In this document: piece after piece, positions 1 to 7,519 of the stretch
Numbering within the stretch: position 1 is the first letter of the stretch
How the letters are laid out: every line of letters starts with the position of its first letter
Origin: Labilithrix luteola
GTDB lineage: Bacteria; Myxococcota_A; Polyangia; Polyangiales; Polyangiaceae
Direction: 5' to 3'
NCBI RefSeq assembly: GCF_001263205.1
Contig: NZ_CP012333.1
Span: forward strand, 11,141,501-11,205,500
Length of the DNA stretch: 64,000 bases
The notes under the pieces: generated by a model
Database searches by the model: none
Told to the model about the DNA's origin: nothing
The model's input: the letters and a program-made list of their open reading frames with translations, nothing else
Program-made: the position numbers and the translations under genes

Positions 1-1
1 C

Positions 2-226
2 TTCACGCCCACGATCGATCTCCGCCACATCTTCTTCCGTCAGGTCGAAGTCCTCGGTTCGACGATGGGCCCCAAGGGCGACCTGTTCGGCATCCTCCGC
101 CTCGTCGACGAGGGCAAACTCCAGCCCGTCGTCGATCGCGTCATGCCGCTCTGGGACGCCGCCGATGCCCACCGCCTTCTCGAAGCGCGCCAGGTCTTCG
201 GCAAAATCGTGCTCGAAGTGGACTAG
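2..226 (+). CDS. zinc-type alcohol dehydrogenase (MDR superfamily), C-terminal fragment
   Basis: Only the last 74 residues lie in the window; the gene begins to the left of base 1. The reading frame runs from base 2 to a TAG at 224-226. The segment DLRHIFFRQVEVLGSTMG, followed by a short helix-rich tail ending in GKIVLEVD, is typical of the end of the nucleotide-binding half of medium-chain dehydrogenases of the zinc-binding alcohol dehydrogenase/quinone oxidoreductase group. In that group, 'RQ..xLGSTMG' precedes the final substrate-domain helices. Catalytic and zinc residues are outside the window, so substrate and metal dependence cannot be judged. The next gene starts about 80 bases on in the same direction. 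Confidence 0.75.
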   Translation, partial: FTPTIDLRHIFFRQVEVLGSTMGPKGDLFGILRLVDEGKLQPVVDRVMPLWDAADAHRLLEARQVFGKIVLEVD

Positions 227-307
227 TCCTCGCCGGAGCGAGCCACCAAACGCCCGTAGGAAGACGCACTGGAACTGGCTCCAGAATTGCTGTAGAAACG
301 CGGCATC

Positions 308-472
308 ATGCAGCGCGGAACGGCACAGATCTTTCTGGGGATTGGCCTCATTCTCATGGGAATCCTCGGCCTGAAGCTGACCGACCTCAACCTCTGGTGG
401 ATCGCCATCGCGCTCGGCGGGGTCGTCGGGACCCACGGCGGGATCTCGATTTCTCAGACCGCAAGGGTGTGA
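308..472 (+). CDS. small two-helix membrane protein (54 aa), hypothetical
   Basis: An ATG at 308 opens a 54-residue frame ending at TGA 470-472. The product begins MQRGTAQIFLGIGLILMG and is almost wholly hydrophobic, with two probable membrane segments (about residues 8-22 and 27-43) separated by a short KLTDLN turn. A polar tail follows (GISISQTARV). No family function is recognised. Codon use shows the G/C third-position bias of the neighbours, which supports a real gene, but no strong ribosome binding site precedes it. It follows the dehydrogenase directly and may be co-transcribed. The stop codon abuts the left arm of the inverted-repeat element that begins at 472. Confidence 0.5.
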   Translation: MQRGTAQIFLGIGLILMGILGLKLTDLNLWWIAIALGGVVGTHGGISISQTARV

Positions 473-905
473 GTCTCGTTCGAGGGGGAGCTGCGCTGCC
501 CCCTCGAGCTCCCCCACGCTTGAGCCGGCGTTTGTCGGCGTGATTCTAAAGTGTGACGCCACCGCTCGCGAGACGTGGCCAGGCTCGGGTCAGCTAGGCT
601 GGGCCCCTCGAGGGCTCCACGCCTACGTCCGCGTGGGCTGCGAGTTACGCGCCCGTGCGTGGCAACGGGATTGAAGCTGGCTCCCTCGAGTCGTTGGGCT
701 ACATACGAGCGCTGCAGCTGCCGCACATCTCGGCCCTTGCGTGCCGGCGGGCTCGATACCTGCGCACATCCCGGCCCCGACCGGAGCCGACGCGGTCTCA
801 GTGCGCTGAATTCGATGGATGCGCGAAGTTCCCTCAAGCGCGGGCGTTAAGCGAGGGGGAGCTCGAGGGGGAAGCGCAGCTCCCCCCTCGAACAAGAACG
901 AGACC
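472..905. repeat. non-coding element bounded by ~45-bp imperfect inverted repeats
   Basis: The left arm (472-520) and right arm (about 852-905) are inverted copies. Both carry GTCTCGTT, then CGAGG(G)GGAGCTGCGCT, then CCCCCTCGAGCTCCCC and GCTT at the inner edge. The right copy has an extra CTTGTT and a few substitutions. Between the arms lie about 330 bases with no convincing gene and a further 10-bp palindrome CCCTCGAGGG at 605-614. The layout resembles a MITE or a genome-specific interspersed repeat. It could also fold as one long hairpin acting as a terminator between the small membrane protein and the moxR operon. No transposase or clear target duplication was seen. This gap holds nothing else that I can support. 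Confidence 0.55.
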
Positions 906-962
906 GCGGGAATCGAAGAGGCATCTGGCTGGTTTCGGCCCCACCGTCCCTCGTGGTAGGAC

Positions 963-1964
963 GTGGCCGGATCAGGCATGCAAGACGCCCGTGAACTGAA
1001 CGAAATCGTCGCGCGCGAAAGCGCGTTCGTGGATCGAATCCAGTCCGAGGTCGGCAAGGTCATCGTAGGTCAGACCTACATGATCGAGCGGATCCTGATC
1101 GGGCTGCTCACCGGTGGACACGTCCTCCTCGAGGGCGTCCCTGGGCTCGCGAAGACGTTGACCGTCCGCACACTGTGCGACGCGATCTCGTCGAAGTTCG
1201 CGCGCATCCAGTTCACGCCGGACCTCTTGCCGGCCGACGTCATCGGCACGGTGATCTACAACCAGCAGAAGGGCGAATTCACGTCCAAGCTGGGTCCGGT
1301 CTTCGCGAACCTGGTGCTGGCGGACGAAATCAACCGCGCGCCGGCGAAGGTCCAGAGCGCCCTGCTCGAGGCGATGCAGGAGCGGCAGGTCACCATCGGC
1401 GACCGCACCTATCCCCTGCCCAATCCGTTCATCGTCATGGCGACGCAGAACCCGATCGAGCAGGAGGGCACGTATCCGTTGCCCGAAGCGCAGGTCGACC
1501 GCTTCATGCTGATGTGCAAGGTCGGTTACCCGACCCGCGAAGACGAGCGGAAGATCATGGATCGCATGACGAGCCTCGTGCCGGTGAAGGCCGAGCATGT
1601 CGTCACGCAGAGCGAGCTGCTCGACGCGCGCAAGACCATCAACCAGATCTACGTCGCCGACAAGGTGAAGGACTACATCGTCGACGTCGTCTTCGCCACG
1701 CGCGATCCGGCCAAACATGGCCTGAAAGACCTCGCGCCGCTCATCGAGTTCGGCGCTTCGCCCCGCGCGTCGATCGCACTGAACCTCGCGGCGCGCGCGC
1801 ACGCGTTCTTGCGCCATCGCGGCTACGTCACGCCCGAAGACGTGAAGGCCGTCGGCCCCGACGTCCTCCGCCATCGCGTGGTCCTCACCTACGAGGCCGA
1901 CGCCGAGGAGGTCACGAGCGAGCAGGTCGTGCGCCGCGTCTTCGAAGTGGTCGAGGTTCCCTGA
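963..1964 (+). CDS. moxR: MoxR-family AAA+ ATPase
   Basis: A 333-residue AAA+ ATPase of the MoxR/RavA class (AAA_3 type), cytoplasmic, thought to act as a chaperone for von Willebrand factor A (VWA) proteins. Visible motifs: Walker A GVPGLAKT (residues 58-65), Walker B LVLADE (117-122) followed by INRAPAKVQSALLEAM, sensor-1 region VMATQNPIEQEGTYPLPEAQ (158-177), then VDRFM and the C-terminal lid. Length is normal for the family. The first possible start is GTG 963; an ATG at 978 (MQDARELNE) is an alternative and fits family N-termini equally well. It is the first gene of the Bat operon, and its pairing with DUF58 and VWA genes downstream is the classic MoxR arrangement. Confidence 0.93.
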   Translation: MAGSGMQDARELNEIVARESAFVDRIQSEVGKVIVGQTYMIERILIGLLTGGHVLLEGVPGLAKTLTVRTLCDAISSKFARIQFTPDLLPADVIGTVIYNQQKGEFTSKLGPVFANLVLADEINRAPAKVQSALLEAMQERQVTIGDRTYPLPNPFIVMATQNPIEQEGTYPLPEAQVDRFMLMCKVGYPTREDERKIMDRMTSLVPVKAEHVVTQSELLDARKTINQIYVADKVKDYIVDVVFATRDPAKHGLKDLAPLIEFGASPRASIALNLAARAHAFLRHRGYVTPEDVKAVGPDVLRHRVVLTYEADAEEVTSEQVVRRVFEVVEVP

Positions 1965-2004
1965 CCTTCTCCGACACTCGCCCGAATTCGATCGCCCTCG
2001 CCCC

Positions 2005-2937
2005 ATGATTCCCCGCGAGATCCTCGCCGCGCTGCGCACCATCGAGATTCATACGGCGCGCCTCGCCAACGAGCAGCTCTCCGGTACGTACAAGTCGAGC
2101 TTCAAGGGTCAGGGCCTCGCCTTCCGCGAGGTCCGTCCGTACCAGCCCGGCGACGACGTCCGGACGATCGACTGGAACGTCTCCGCGCGCATGAACGACC
2201 CCTTCGTGAAGGTGTTCGTCGAAGAGCGCGAGATGACGGTCATGCTCGCCGTCGATCTCTCCGCGAGCGAGCGCTTCGGCACGCAGCGAGCGCCCAAGGC
2301 GCGCGTCGCTTCCGAGGTAGCGGCGCTCCTCGCATTCAGCGCGATCCGCAACAACGATCGCGTGGGTCTCATTCTTTCGACCAGCAAGGTCGAGCGCATC
2401 GTGCCGCCCAAGAAGGGCGAAAAGCACGTGATGCGCGTCGTACGCGAGATCCTCGGCTTCGAGGCGCCGCATCCGGCGTCGATGCGCGAGGAGTCGAGCC
2501 ATCGCGTTCCGAAGCTCGGTGCAGCGACCGATCTCAAGAGCGCACTCGAGGCGCTCGCCCACGTCGCTCGACGCCGAAGCGTGGCCTTCGTCGTGTCCGA
2601 CTTCTTCACGTCCGGATACGAGCGCGCGCTCTCGCTGGCGAGCGCGAAGCACGACGTGATCGCCGTCGTCCTCACCGACAAGCGTGACTACGAGCTGCCC
2701 GACGTCGGCCTCGCCACCTTCGAAGACCTCGAGAGCGGCGAGATGATCGTCGTCGACACGTCCGACAAGCGCGTGCGCGCGCACTTCGCGTCGGAGATGA
2801 AGAAGATCCGCGACACGCGCCAGAAGCTATTTTTCAAGCTCGGAATCGACGCGGTGGAGATCGAGACGGGCGGCTCGTTCGTCAAACCCATTCGCGATCT
2901 GTTCGCGCGCCGTGCGCGCCGGGTGAGCACACGATGA
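2005..2937 (+). CDS. DUF58 domain protein of the Bat operon
   Basis: A 310-residue soluble protein with the hallmark DUF58 segment FREVRPYQPGDDVRTIDWN (residues 40-58). A VWA-like beta strand follows, with a DxSxS metal-site motif (DLSAS, about 84-88) and a later VVSDFF strand. DUF58 proteins almost always sit between a moxR gene and batA/batB genes, as here, and are presumed clients or partners of the ATPase. The gene starts 40 bases after the moxR stop. Its TGA overlaps the ATG of the next gene in an ATGA (2934-2937), which implies translational coupling. No membrane segment is seen, so it probably acts on the cytoplasmic face of the membrane. Confidence 0.92.
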   Translation: MIPREILAALRTIEIHTARLANEQLSGTYKSSFKGQGLAFREVRPYQPGDDVRTIDWNVSARMNDPFVKVFVEEREMTVMLAVDLSASERFGTQRAPKARVASEVAALLAFSAIRNNDRVGLILSTSKVERIVPPKKGEKHVMRVVREILGFEAPHPASMREESSHRVPKLGAATDLKSALEALAHVARRRSVAFVVSDFFTSGYERALSLASAKHDVIAVVLTDKRDYELPDVGLATFEDLESGEMIVVDTSDKRVRAHFASEMKKIRDTRQKLFFKLGIDAVEIETGGSFVKPIRDLFARRARRVSTR

Positions 2938-4166
2938 AGACGCGAGCGCTGCTCCTCGTCGCTTGCTCCGCCTTGTCGTTCGCGTCGTGGACGGCCGTGG
3001 CCGAGCGCGCTTCGGCCCAGGGGCCGGACGCCGGGATTACCGATGCCGGTGTGCCCTCCGACGGCGGTGCGCCTTCGTCGGTGACCGGCTGCGTCGAGAG
3101 CGTGCCGAAAGGCGCCGAGCGCCCCGCCATCGCCGAGACGTTTCCGCAGCGCGGCACAAGCGGCTGGGCAGCCACGCTCGCCATCACGGTGCAGCACGGC
3201 AAGGGCGAACGCGTACTTCCGTCGGGCCTCGATCTCTCGTCGGCCGTCGACGCCAAGAAGTACCTGAAGCAGGCCGGCTTCGCGATTCCCGATCAAGACG
3301 GAGGCGCTGCGGCGCGCCTTTGGACCGAGCCGGACGATCCGGCGAAGTCGCGCGCCACGACGCACCTCGATCTTCCGCTCGTCACGCTGCCGGAAGGTCC
3401 GGGCCGCAACATCATGCATCTGCCGCCGCTGCCCGTCGCTGTCGCGCGCGCGAACGGCGAGATCGCAACGGTGTGCACGCATCCGCACACGATCGTCGTC
3501 GAAGATCCTACCGCCAACGTTCCGACGGCGGAGCCGAAGGGCAATCCGCCTCCGCGCCCGCAGCGCGAAGAATGGACGTCGCTCAAGAAGGCCCTCCTCT
3601 GGGGAGGCGCGGGCCTCCTCGCAGGCGCCCTCCTCGCGTACGCGGCCTACCGGTTCTTCACGCGGCCGAAGCCTCCGCCGCCGCCCGTTCCGCCGAGGCC
3701 GCCGTGGGAGATCGCGCTCGAGAAGCTCGACGAAGTTCGTCACGCGGGCCTGCTCGAGACCGGCCGACACACGGAGTACTTCGACCGCGTGAGCGACGCC
3801 GTGCGCGGCTACCTCGGTGCGCGTTTCGGCTTCGACGGCCTCGAGTCGACCACCGACGAGATCCTCGTTGCCCTGCGCAAGCAAGGCGGCGGCTTCGTTC
3901 GCCTGGAGAGCGGCGCCGAGCTCGATCTCTTGCCGGGGCCGGCCATTCCGCTGAACGAGATCGCCGGCTTCCTCGCGGAATGCGACCTCGTGAAGTTCGC
4001 GAACCTCATGCCTTCGCCCTCGCAGTGCGCCGCTGCGCTCGACGCCGGCGAGCACATCGTGCGCACCACGTCCCCGCTTCGCGCGTTCGGTAGCGGCATC
4101 GCGAAAGAGCCTGCGCCAGCCTCCGAAGCCGTGCCCGAAAAGAGCGACGATGGAGGTGCCTCGTGA
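2934..4166 (+). CDS. exported single-pass membrane protein with BatD/DUF4381-like cytoplasmic tail
   Basis: 410 residues. An N-terminal signal peptide (about 1-29, ending ASA-Q) leads into a Gly/Asp-rich linker and a periplasmic domain of about 180 residues. A membrane helix follows (around residues 223-243, GGAGLLAGALLAYAAYRFF), then a proline run (PPPPPVPPRPP) and a helical tail. The tail segment EIALEKLDEVRHAGLL...YFDRVSDAVRGYLGARFGF resembles the cytosolic ends of BatD and DUF4381 proteins, which sit in this position in MoxR operons. It overlaps both neighbours by ATGA/GTGA junctions. Its position between the DUF58 gene and batA suggests that it is a membrane subunit of the Bat complex; the precise role is unknown. 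Confidence 0.72.
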   Translation: MKTRALLLVACSALSFASWTAVAERASAQGPDAGITDAGVPSDGGAPSSVTGCVESVPKGAERPAIAETFPQRGTSGWAATLAITVQHGKGERVLPSGLDLSSAVDAKKYLKQAGFAIPDQDGGAAARLWTEPDDPAKSRATTHLDLPLVTLPEGPGRNIMHLPPLPVAVARANGEIATVCTHPHTIVVEDPTANVPTAEPKGNPPPRPQREEWTSLKKALLWGGAGLLAGALLAYAAYRFFTRPKPPPPPVPPRPPWEIALEKLDEVRHAGLLETGRHTEYFDRVSDAVRGYLGARFGFDGLESTTDEILVALRKQGGGFVRLESGAELDLLPGPAIPLNEIAGFLAECDLVKFANLMPSPSQCAAALDAGEHIVRTTSPLRAFGSGIAKEPAPASEAVPEKSDDGGAS

Positions 4167-5341
4167 ACCGCGTCGTGCGTGGCCTCACGGTGGCGCTCGG
4201 CACCATCGTCTTCTTCGCGCTCGGCCTGCTCTATCCCGCGCTCGCGCGAGGCGAGGCGTGGCTCACGTCGGTGTGGACCGTGCCGGTGCTCGCATGGCTG
4301 CCCCGCGAAGCGCGATTTCCGGTGCTCGCGGCGGTCATCCTCGTCGTGTGCTCGCTCGTCGTCTGGCGCATGACGCTCGCCGCCGACACACGCACGCCTC
4401 GTCTGCGTATCTCCAGCGTGGCGCCGCTCCTCACGGGCCCGCGCGGCCTTCGCACGCGCCTTCGTGACATGCCCGGCATGCTACGCGGCGCTTGCCTCGC
4501 GCTCTGCTTGCTGGCCCTCGGTCGCCCGCAGAACGTGCTCCGCGGCGAGAACACCGACGAGCGCGGCATCGACATCGTCATCGTCCTCGACCTCTCGGGC
4601 TCGATGAAGGCTCTCATGGATGCCGACGAGTCGGGCGCGCGTTCGCAAGGTGGTCAGATCCGCCGCCTCACGCGCCTCGACACGGCGAAGGAAGTCATCC
4701 TCGACTTCGTCTCGCGTCGAAAGAACGACCGCATCGGCGTCGTCGTCTTCGGGCGAACGGCTTACATCCTCTCGCCGCCCACGCTGGACAAGTCGCTGCT
4801 CTCGACGCTCGTGAGCAAGATGGACCTCGGCCTCATCGACGGCAACGGCACCGCCATCGGCGATGCGGTCGGAACGGCGGTAGCGCGGTTGCGTCGTTCG
4901 AACGCGCGCTCCAAAGCGGTCATCCTCCTCACCGACGGTGATTCGAACGCCGGCTCGATCGCGCCCGACTACGCCGCGCACCTTGCGCAGACGCAAGCGG
5001 TCAAGGTCTACACCGTGCAGATCGGCGACGGCGACGACGTCGAGGTCCAAGACGGCGTCGATCTCTTCGGCCAGCCGCGTTTCGTGCGTCAGCACTTCCC
5101 GGTGAATCCCGAGCTGCTCAAGCGCATGGCCAGCAGCACCGGCGGAGACTCCTTCGTCGCCACCGACAAGAAGGGCCTCACGCGCTCGATGCACAGCATT
5201 CTCGACAAGCTCGAGAAGACCCGCTTCGAAGCGCAGGCGGCGACGATGGAGGACCTCTTCCCGTTCTTCGTCGTGCCGGCGGTGATGCTGCTCGCGATCG
5301 AGGCGCTCGTTCGAATCTTCCTCGTGCGGAGGTTCCCGTGA
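4163..5341 (+). CDS. batA: BatA-like VWA membrane protein
   Basis: 392 residues. The N-terminal half has three hydrophobic segments (about 8-28, 53-70 and 108-120), the middle has a VWA domain and a hydrophobic C-terminal helix closes the protein. The metal-ion-dependent adhesion site is intact: DLSGS at 143-147, a downstream Thr in DGNGTAIGDAV, and LLTDGDSN. An extra basic stretch (ARSQGGQIRRLTRL) interrupts the loop after the first motif. BatA proteins are inner-membrane VWA proteins of the Bacteroides aerotolerance family. The start is GTG 4163, overlapping the previous TGA, and the stop overlaps the GTG start of batB. The intact site predicts divalent metal binding and partner interaction. 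Confidence 0.88.
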   Translation: MNRVVRGLTVALGTIVFFALGLLYPALARGEAWLTSVWTVPVLAWLPREARFPVLAAVILVVCSLVVWRMTLAADTRTPRLRISSVAPLLTGPRGLRTRLRDMPGMLRGACLALCLLALGRPQNVLRGENTDERGIDIVIVLDLSGSMKALMDADESGARSQGGQIRRLTRLDTAKEVILDFVSRRKNDRIGVVVFGRTAYILSPPTLDKSLLSTLVSKMDLGLIDGNGTAIGDAVGTAVARLRRSNARSKAVILLTDGDSNAGSIAPDYAAHLAQTQAVKVYTVQIGDGDDVEVQDGVDLFGQPRFVRQHFPVNPELLKRMASSTGGDSFVATDKKGLTRSMHSILDKLEKTRFEAQAATMEDLFPFFVVPAVMLLAIEALVRIFLVRRFP

Positions 5342-6507
5342 GGTTCTTCTACGACCTCGGTGCGATGCCTTGGGCGCTCGTGGCGATTGCCTGTGCGCTC
5401 ATCGTCGTCCTCTTCGCCGGCTCGCTTCTCCTGGCGTCCGTGCGCCGTGGGCGAGCCACCACGCTCTTCGGTGAGGCGAAGCTCGTCACCAAGCTCGAGT
5501 CGTTCGACGCCTCGGGCCGTCGTGCCTTCAAAAGCGTCCTCCTCGTCGTAGCACTCGCCTCTGCGTTCCTCGCGCTCGCGCGACCCCAATGGGGACGCGG
5601 CACGAAGCTCATTCCGGCCACGAACCTCGACGTGGTGATCGTGCTCGACTACTCGAAGAGCATGTACGCGCGCGACGTCGCGCCGAGCCGTATCGCGCGT
5701 GCGAAGGCCGAGGTCAGCAAGCTCGTTCGTGACCTTCCGGGTGCTCGTTTCGGGGCCGTGGCCTTCGCCGGTGAGCCCATGAGCTTTCCGATGACGAGCG
5801 ACTCGGCGGCCATCAGTCAGTTCTTCCGGCAGCTCGAGCCGAACGACATGCCCATCGGCGGTACGGCCATCGCGCGTGCCCTCGAACGCGCGCGCGAGCT
5901 CTTGGCACGCGATCCGAAGTCGAAAGAGCACGTGCGCGTCATCGTGCTGGTGACCGACGGTGAAGATCTCGAAGGCGATCCCGTGGCCATCGCGCGCTCT
6001 GCGGCCGAGGAGAAGACGCGCATCGACGTCGTGCAGATCGGCGGTCGTGCGCCCGAGCCCATCCCCGACGTCGGCCCGGACGGCAAGGTGAACGGCATCC
6101 GCAAAGACGAAGACGGAAACGTCGTCACCACCGAGCTGTCCGCCGAAGGCGAGACGCAGCTCGCCGAGATCGCCAAGGCGACAGGCGGCGCCATCGTCCG
6201 CGCCGAGAAGGGCGAGACCGGCATCGACGAGGTTGCGCGCTCGCTGAAGAAGATGATGCGCGAGGAGCTCGCCGAGCACGTCGAGACCGCGTTCGACGAG
6301 GAATACATGTGGCCGCTCGGCATCGCCACGTTGCTTCTGGTCATCGAGGGCCTCGTGCCCGAGGCGCCGCTTCCGAAGCTTCCGTCGTTCCCGCTCACGG
6401 CGATCACGGCCACCGCGCTTCCCGGCAAACGCCGCACGCCTTCGAGCAAGAAGGGGGCATCGAAGAAGAAGGACCGCGGAAGCGACGACGCGAGGAGGTC
6501 CGCATGA
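5338..6507 (+). CDS. batB: BatB-like VWA membrane protein
   Basis: 389 residues, paralogous to the preceding BatA. Two N-terminal membrane segments (about 12-35 and 65-82) are followed by LARPQWG, the conserved lead-in of BatA/B proteins. A VWA domain comes next, with DYSKS (104-108), GTAIARAL and VLVTDGEDLEG, so the metal site looks intact. A C-terminal membrane helix lies around residues 322-340 (WPLGIATLLLVIEGL), after which an unusually long Lys/Ser-rich basic tail (TPSSKKGASKKKDRG) points into the cytoplasm. The start GTG 5338 overlaps the batA stop, and the stop TGA overlaps the ATG of the batC-like gene at 6504. Confidence 0.88.
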   Translation: MRFFYDLGAMPWALVAIACALIVVLFAGSLLLASVRRGRATTLFGEAKLVTKLESFDASGRRAFKSVLLVVALASAFLALARPQWGRGTKLIPATNLDVVIVLDYSKSMYARDVAPSRIARAKAEVSKLVRDLPGARFGAVAFAGEPMSFPMTSDSAAISQFFRQLEPNDMPIGGTAIARALERARELLARDPKSKEHVRVIVLVTDGEDLEGDPVAIARSAAEEKTRIDVVQIGGRAPEPIPDVGPDGKVNGIRKDEDGNVVTTELSAEGETQLAEIAKATGGAIVRAEKGETGIDEVARSLKKMMREELAEHVETAFDEEYMWPLGIATLLLVIEGLVPEAPLPKLPSFPLTAITATALPGKRRTPSSKKGASKKKDRGSDDARRSA

Positions 6508-7517
6508 AGACGCGAACGTTCCCTCGCCTTCGTGTCGTCGTCGCCCTGAGCCTCGCCTCCAACGCGCTGCTCTTCGCTTGCGGTTGGGATCCGTCGCGTC
6601 CGTTCGATCGCGAGTCTCCCGAGGTCAATCAGGCAATCGGTCACCTCGACGGGGGAGACGCCACCACCGCCGGCGATCTCCTTCAGACCTACTTGCAGAC
6701 CGGCGCGTGCAAGGAAGGCAGCATCGGCACGCCGCCGCGCGTCCGCGCCATGGCGAACGGCTCGTTCGACCTGGGGCTCGCCATCTTCAAGATCGCCGAG
6801 CGCTACGGTCGTCGTTTCGGTGAGGAAGAAGTCGACGCCGGTCCCGCCGATGAGGCGCTCAAAGGGCAGCGAACCGAGCAGGTCGACTGTGCGCTCCGCA
6901 TCGTCACCGCCATCGCGGAGGATCGCGCGGTCCCCGTCGATCTGCGCGCACGCGCGTACTACCTCCAAGGCAACCTGCACTTCTTGAACGCGAACTACGA
7001 GGAAGCCGTTCGCGCCTACGACAAGGCCCTCGAGCTCGCCCCCGGCATGGGTGACGCCGGGCCGCTCGGCGCGAGTGACGCGGGCCCGCCGATCACGCCG
7101 GACCTCGTTGGTCGCGACTCGGCGTGGAACCGCGCCATCGCGCTTCGTCGCATCGAGGACAAGAAAGACGCCGGCAACGACGCGTCGAACGATGCCTCGC
7201 AGGACTCCGGCGGCGACAGCGGCCAGAACGACGAGAACAAGGACTCCGGTAAGGACGACAAGGACTCGGGCAAAGACTCCGGCGGCGACAGCGGCCAGAA
7301 CGACGAAAAGGACTCGGGCAAGGACTCCGGCGACGATCAGAACAAGCCGCCGCCGCCCAAGCCCGACGAGCAAGACGCCGGCGCCCCTCCCCCGCCCTCG
7401 AAGCAGAACCAGGACGAGCGCATGCTCGACCAGCTCGAGAACGCTCCCACCGTGCAGCAAGAGGCGGCACGAAAGCAGGGCCAGAAGCGCCGCGTCCGCG
7501 GGATGAGCGACAAGTAG
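6504..7517 (+). CDS. batC: BatC-like TPR lipoprotein with Asp/Ser/Gly-rich acidic tail
   Basis: 337 residues from ATG 6504, chosen because it overlaps the batB stop, has GAGGAGGT at 6492-6499 and gives a clean lipoprotein signal (lipobox LLFAC, Cys about residue 25). The body contains at least one good TPR, YYLQGNLHFLNANYEEAVRA. The last 140 residues are low-complexity: repeated DSGKD, GGDSGQNDE and proline blocks. They end in ERMLDQLENAPTVQQE, which resembles the conserved C-terminal box of BatC proteins (leucine-rich helix before a basic tail). A 32-bp direct DNA repeat (7203-7234 and 7275-7306) encodes part of the acidic tail, so its length may vary between strains. Confidence 0.8.
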   Translation: MKTRTFPRLRVVVALSLASNALLFACGWDPSRPFDRESPEVNQAIGHLDGGDATTAGDLLQTYLQTGACKEGSIGTPPRVRAMANGSFDLGLAIFKIAERYGRRFGEEEVDAGPADEALKGQRTEQVDCALRIVTAIAEDRAVPVDLRARAYYLQGNLHFLNANYEEAVRAYDKALELAPGMGDAGPLGASDAGPPITPDLVGRDSAWNRAIALRRIEDKKDAGNDASNDASQDSGGDSGQNDENKDSGKDDKDSGKDSGGDSGQNDEKDSGKDSGDDQNKPPPPKPDEQDAGAPPPPSKQNQDERMLDQLENAPTVQQEAARKQGQKRRVRGMSDK

Positions 7518-7519
7518 CG

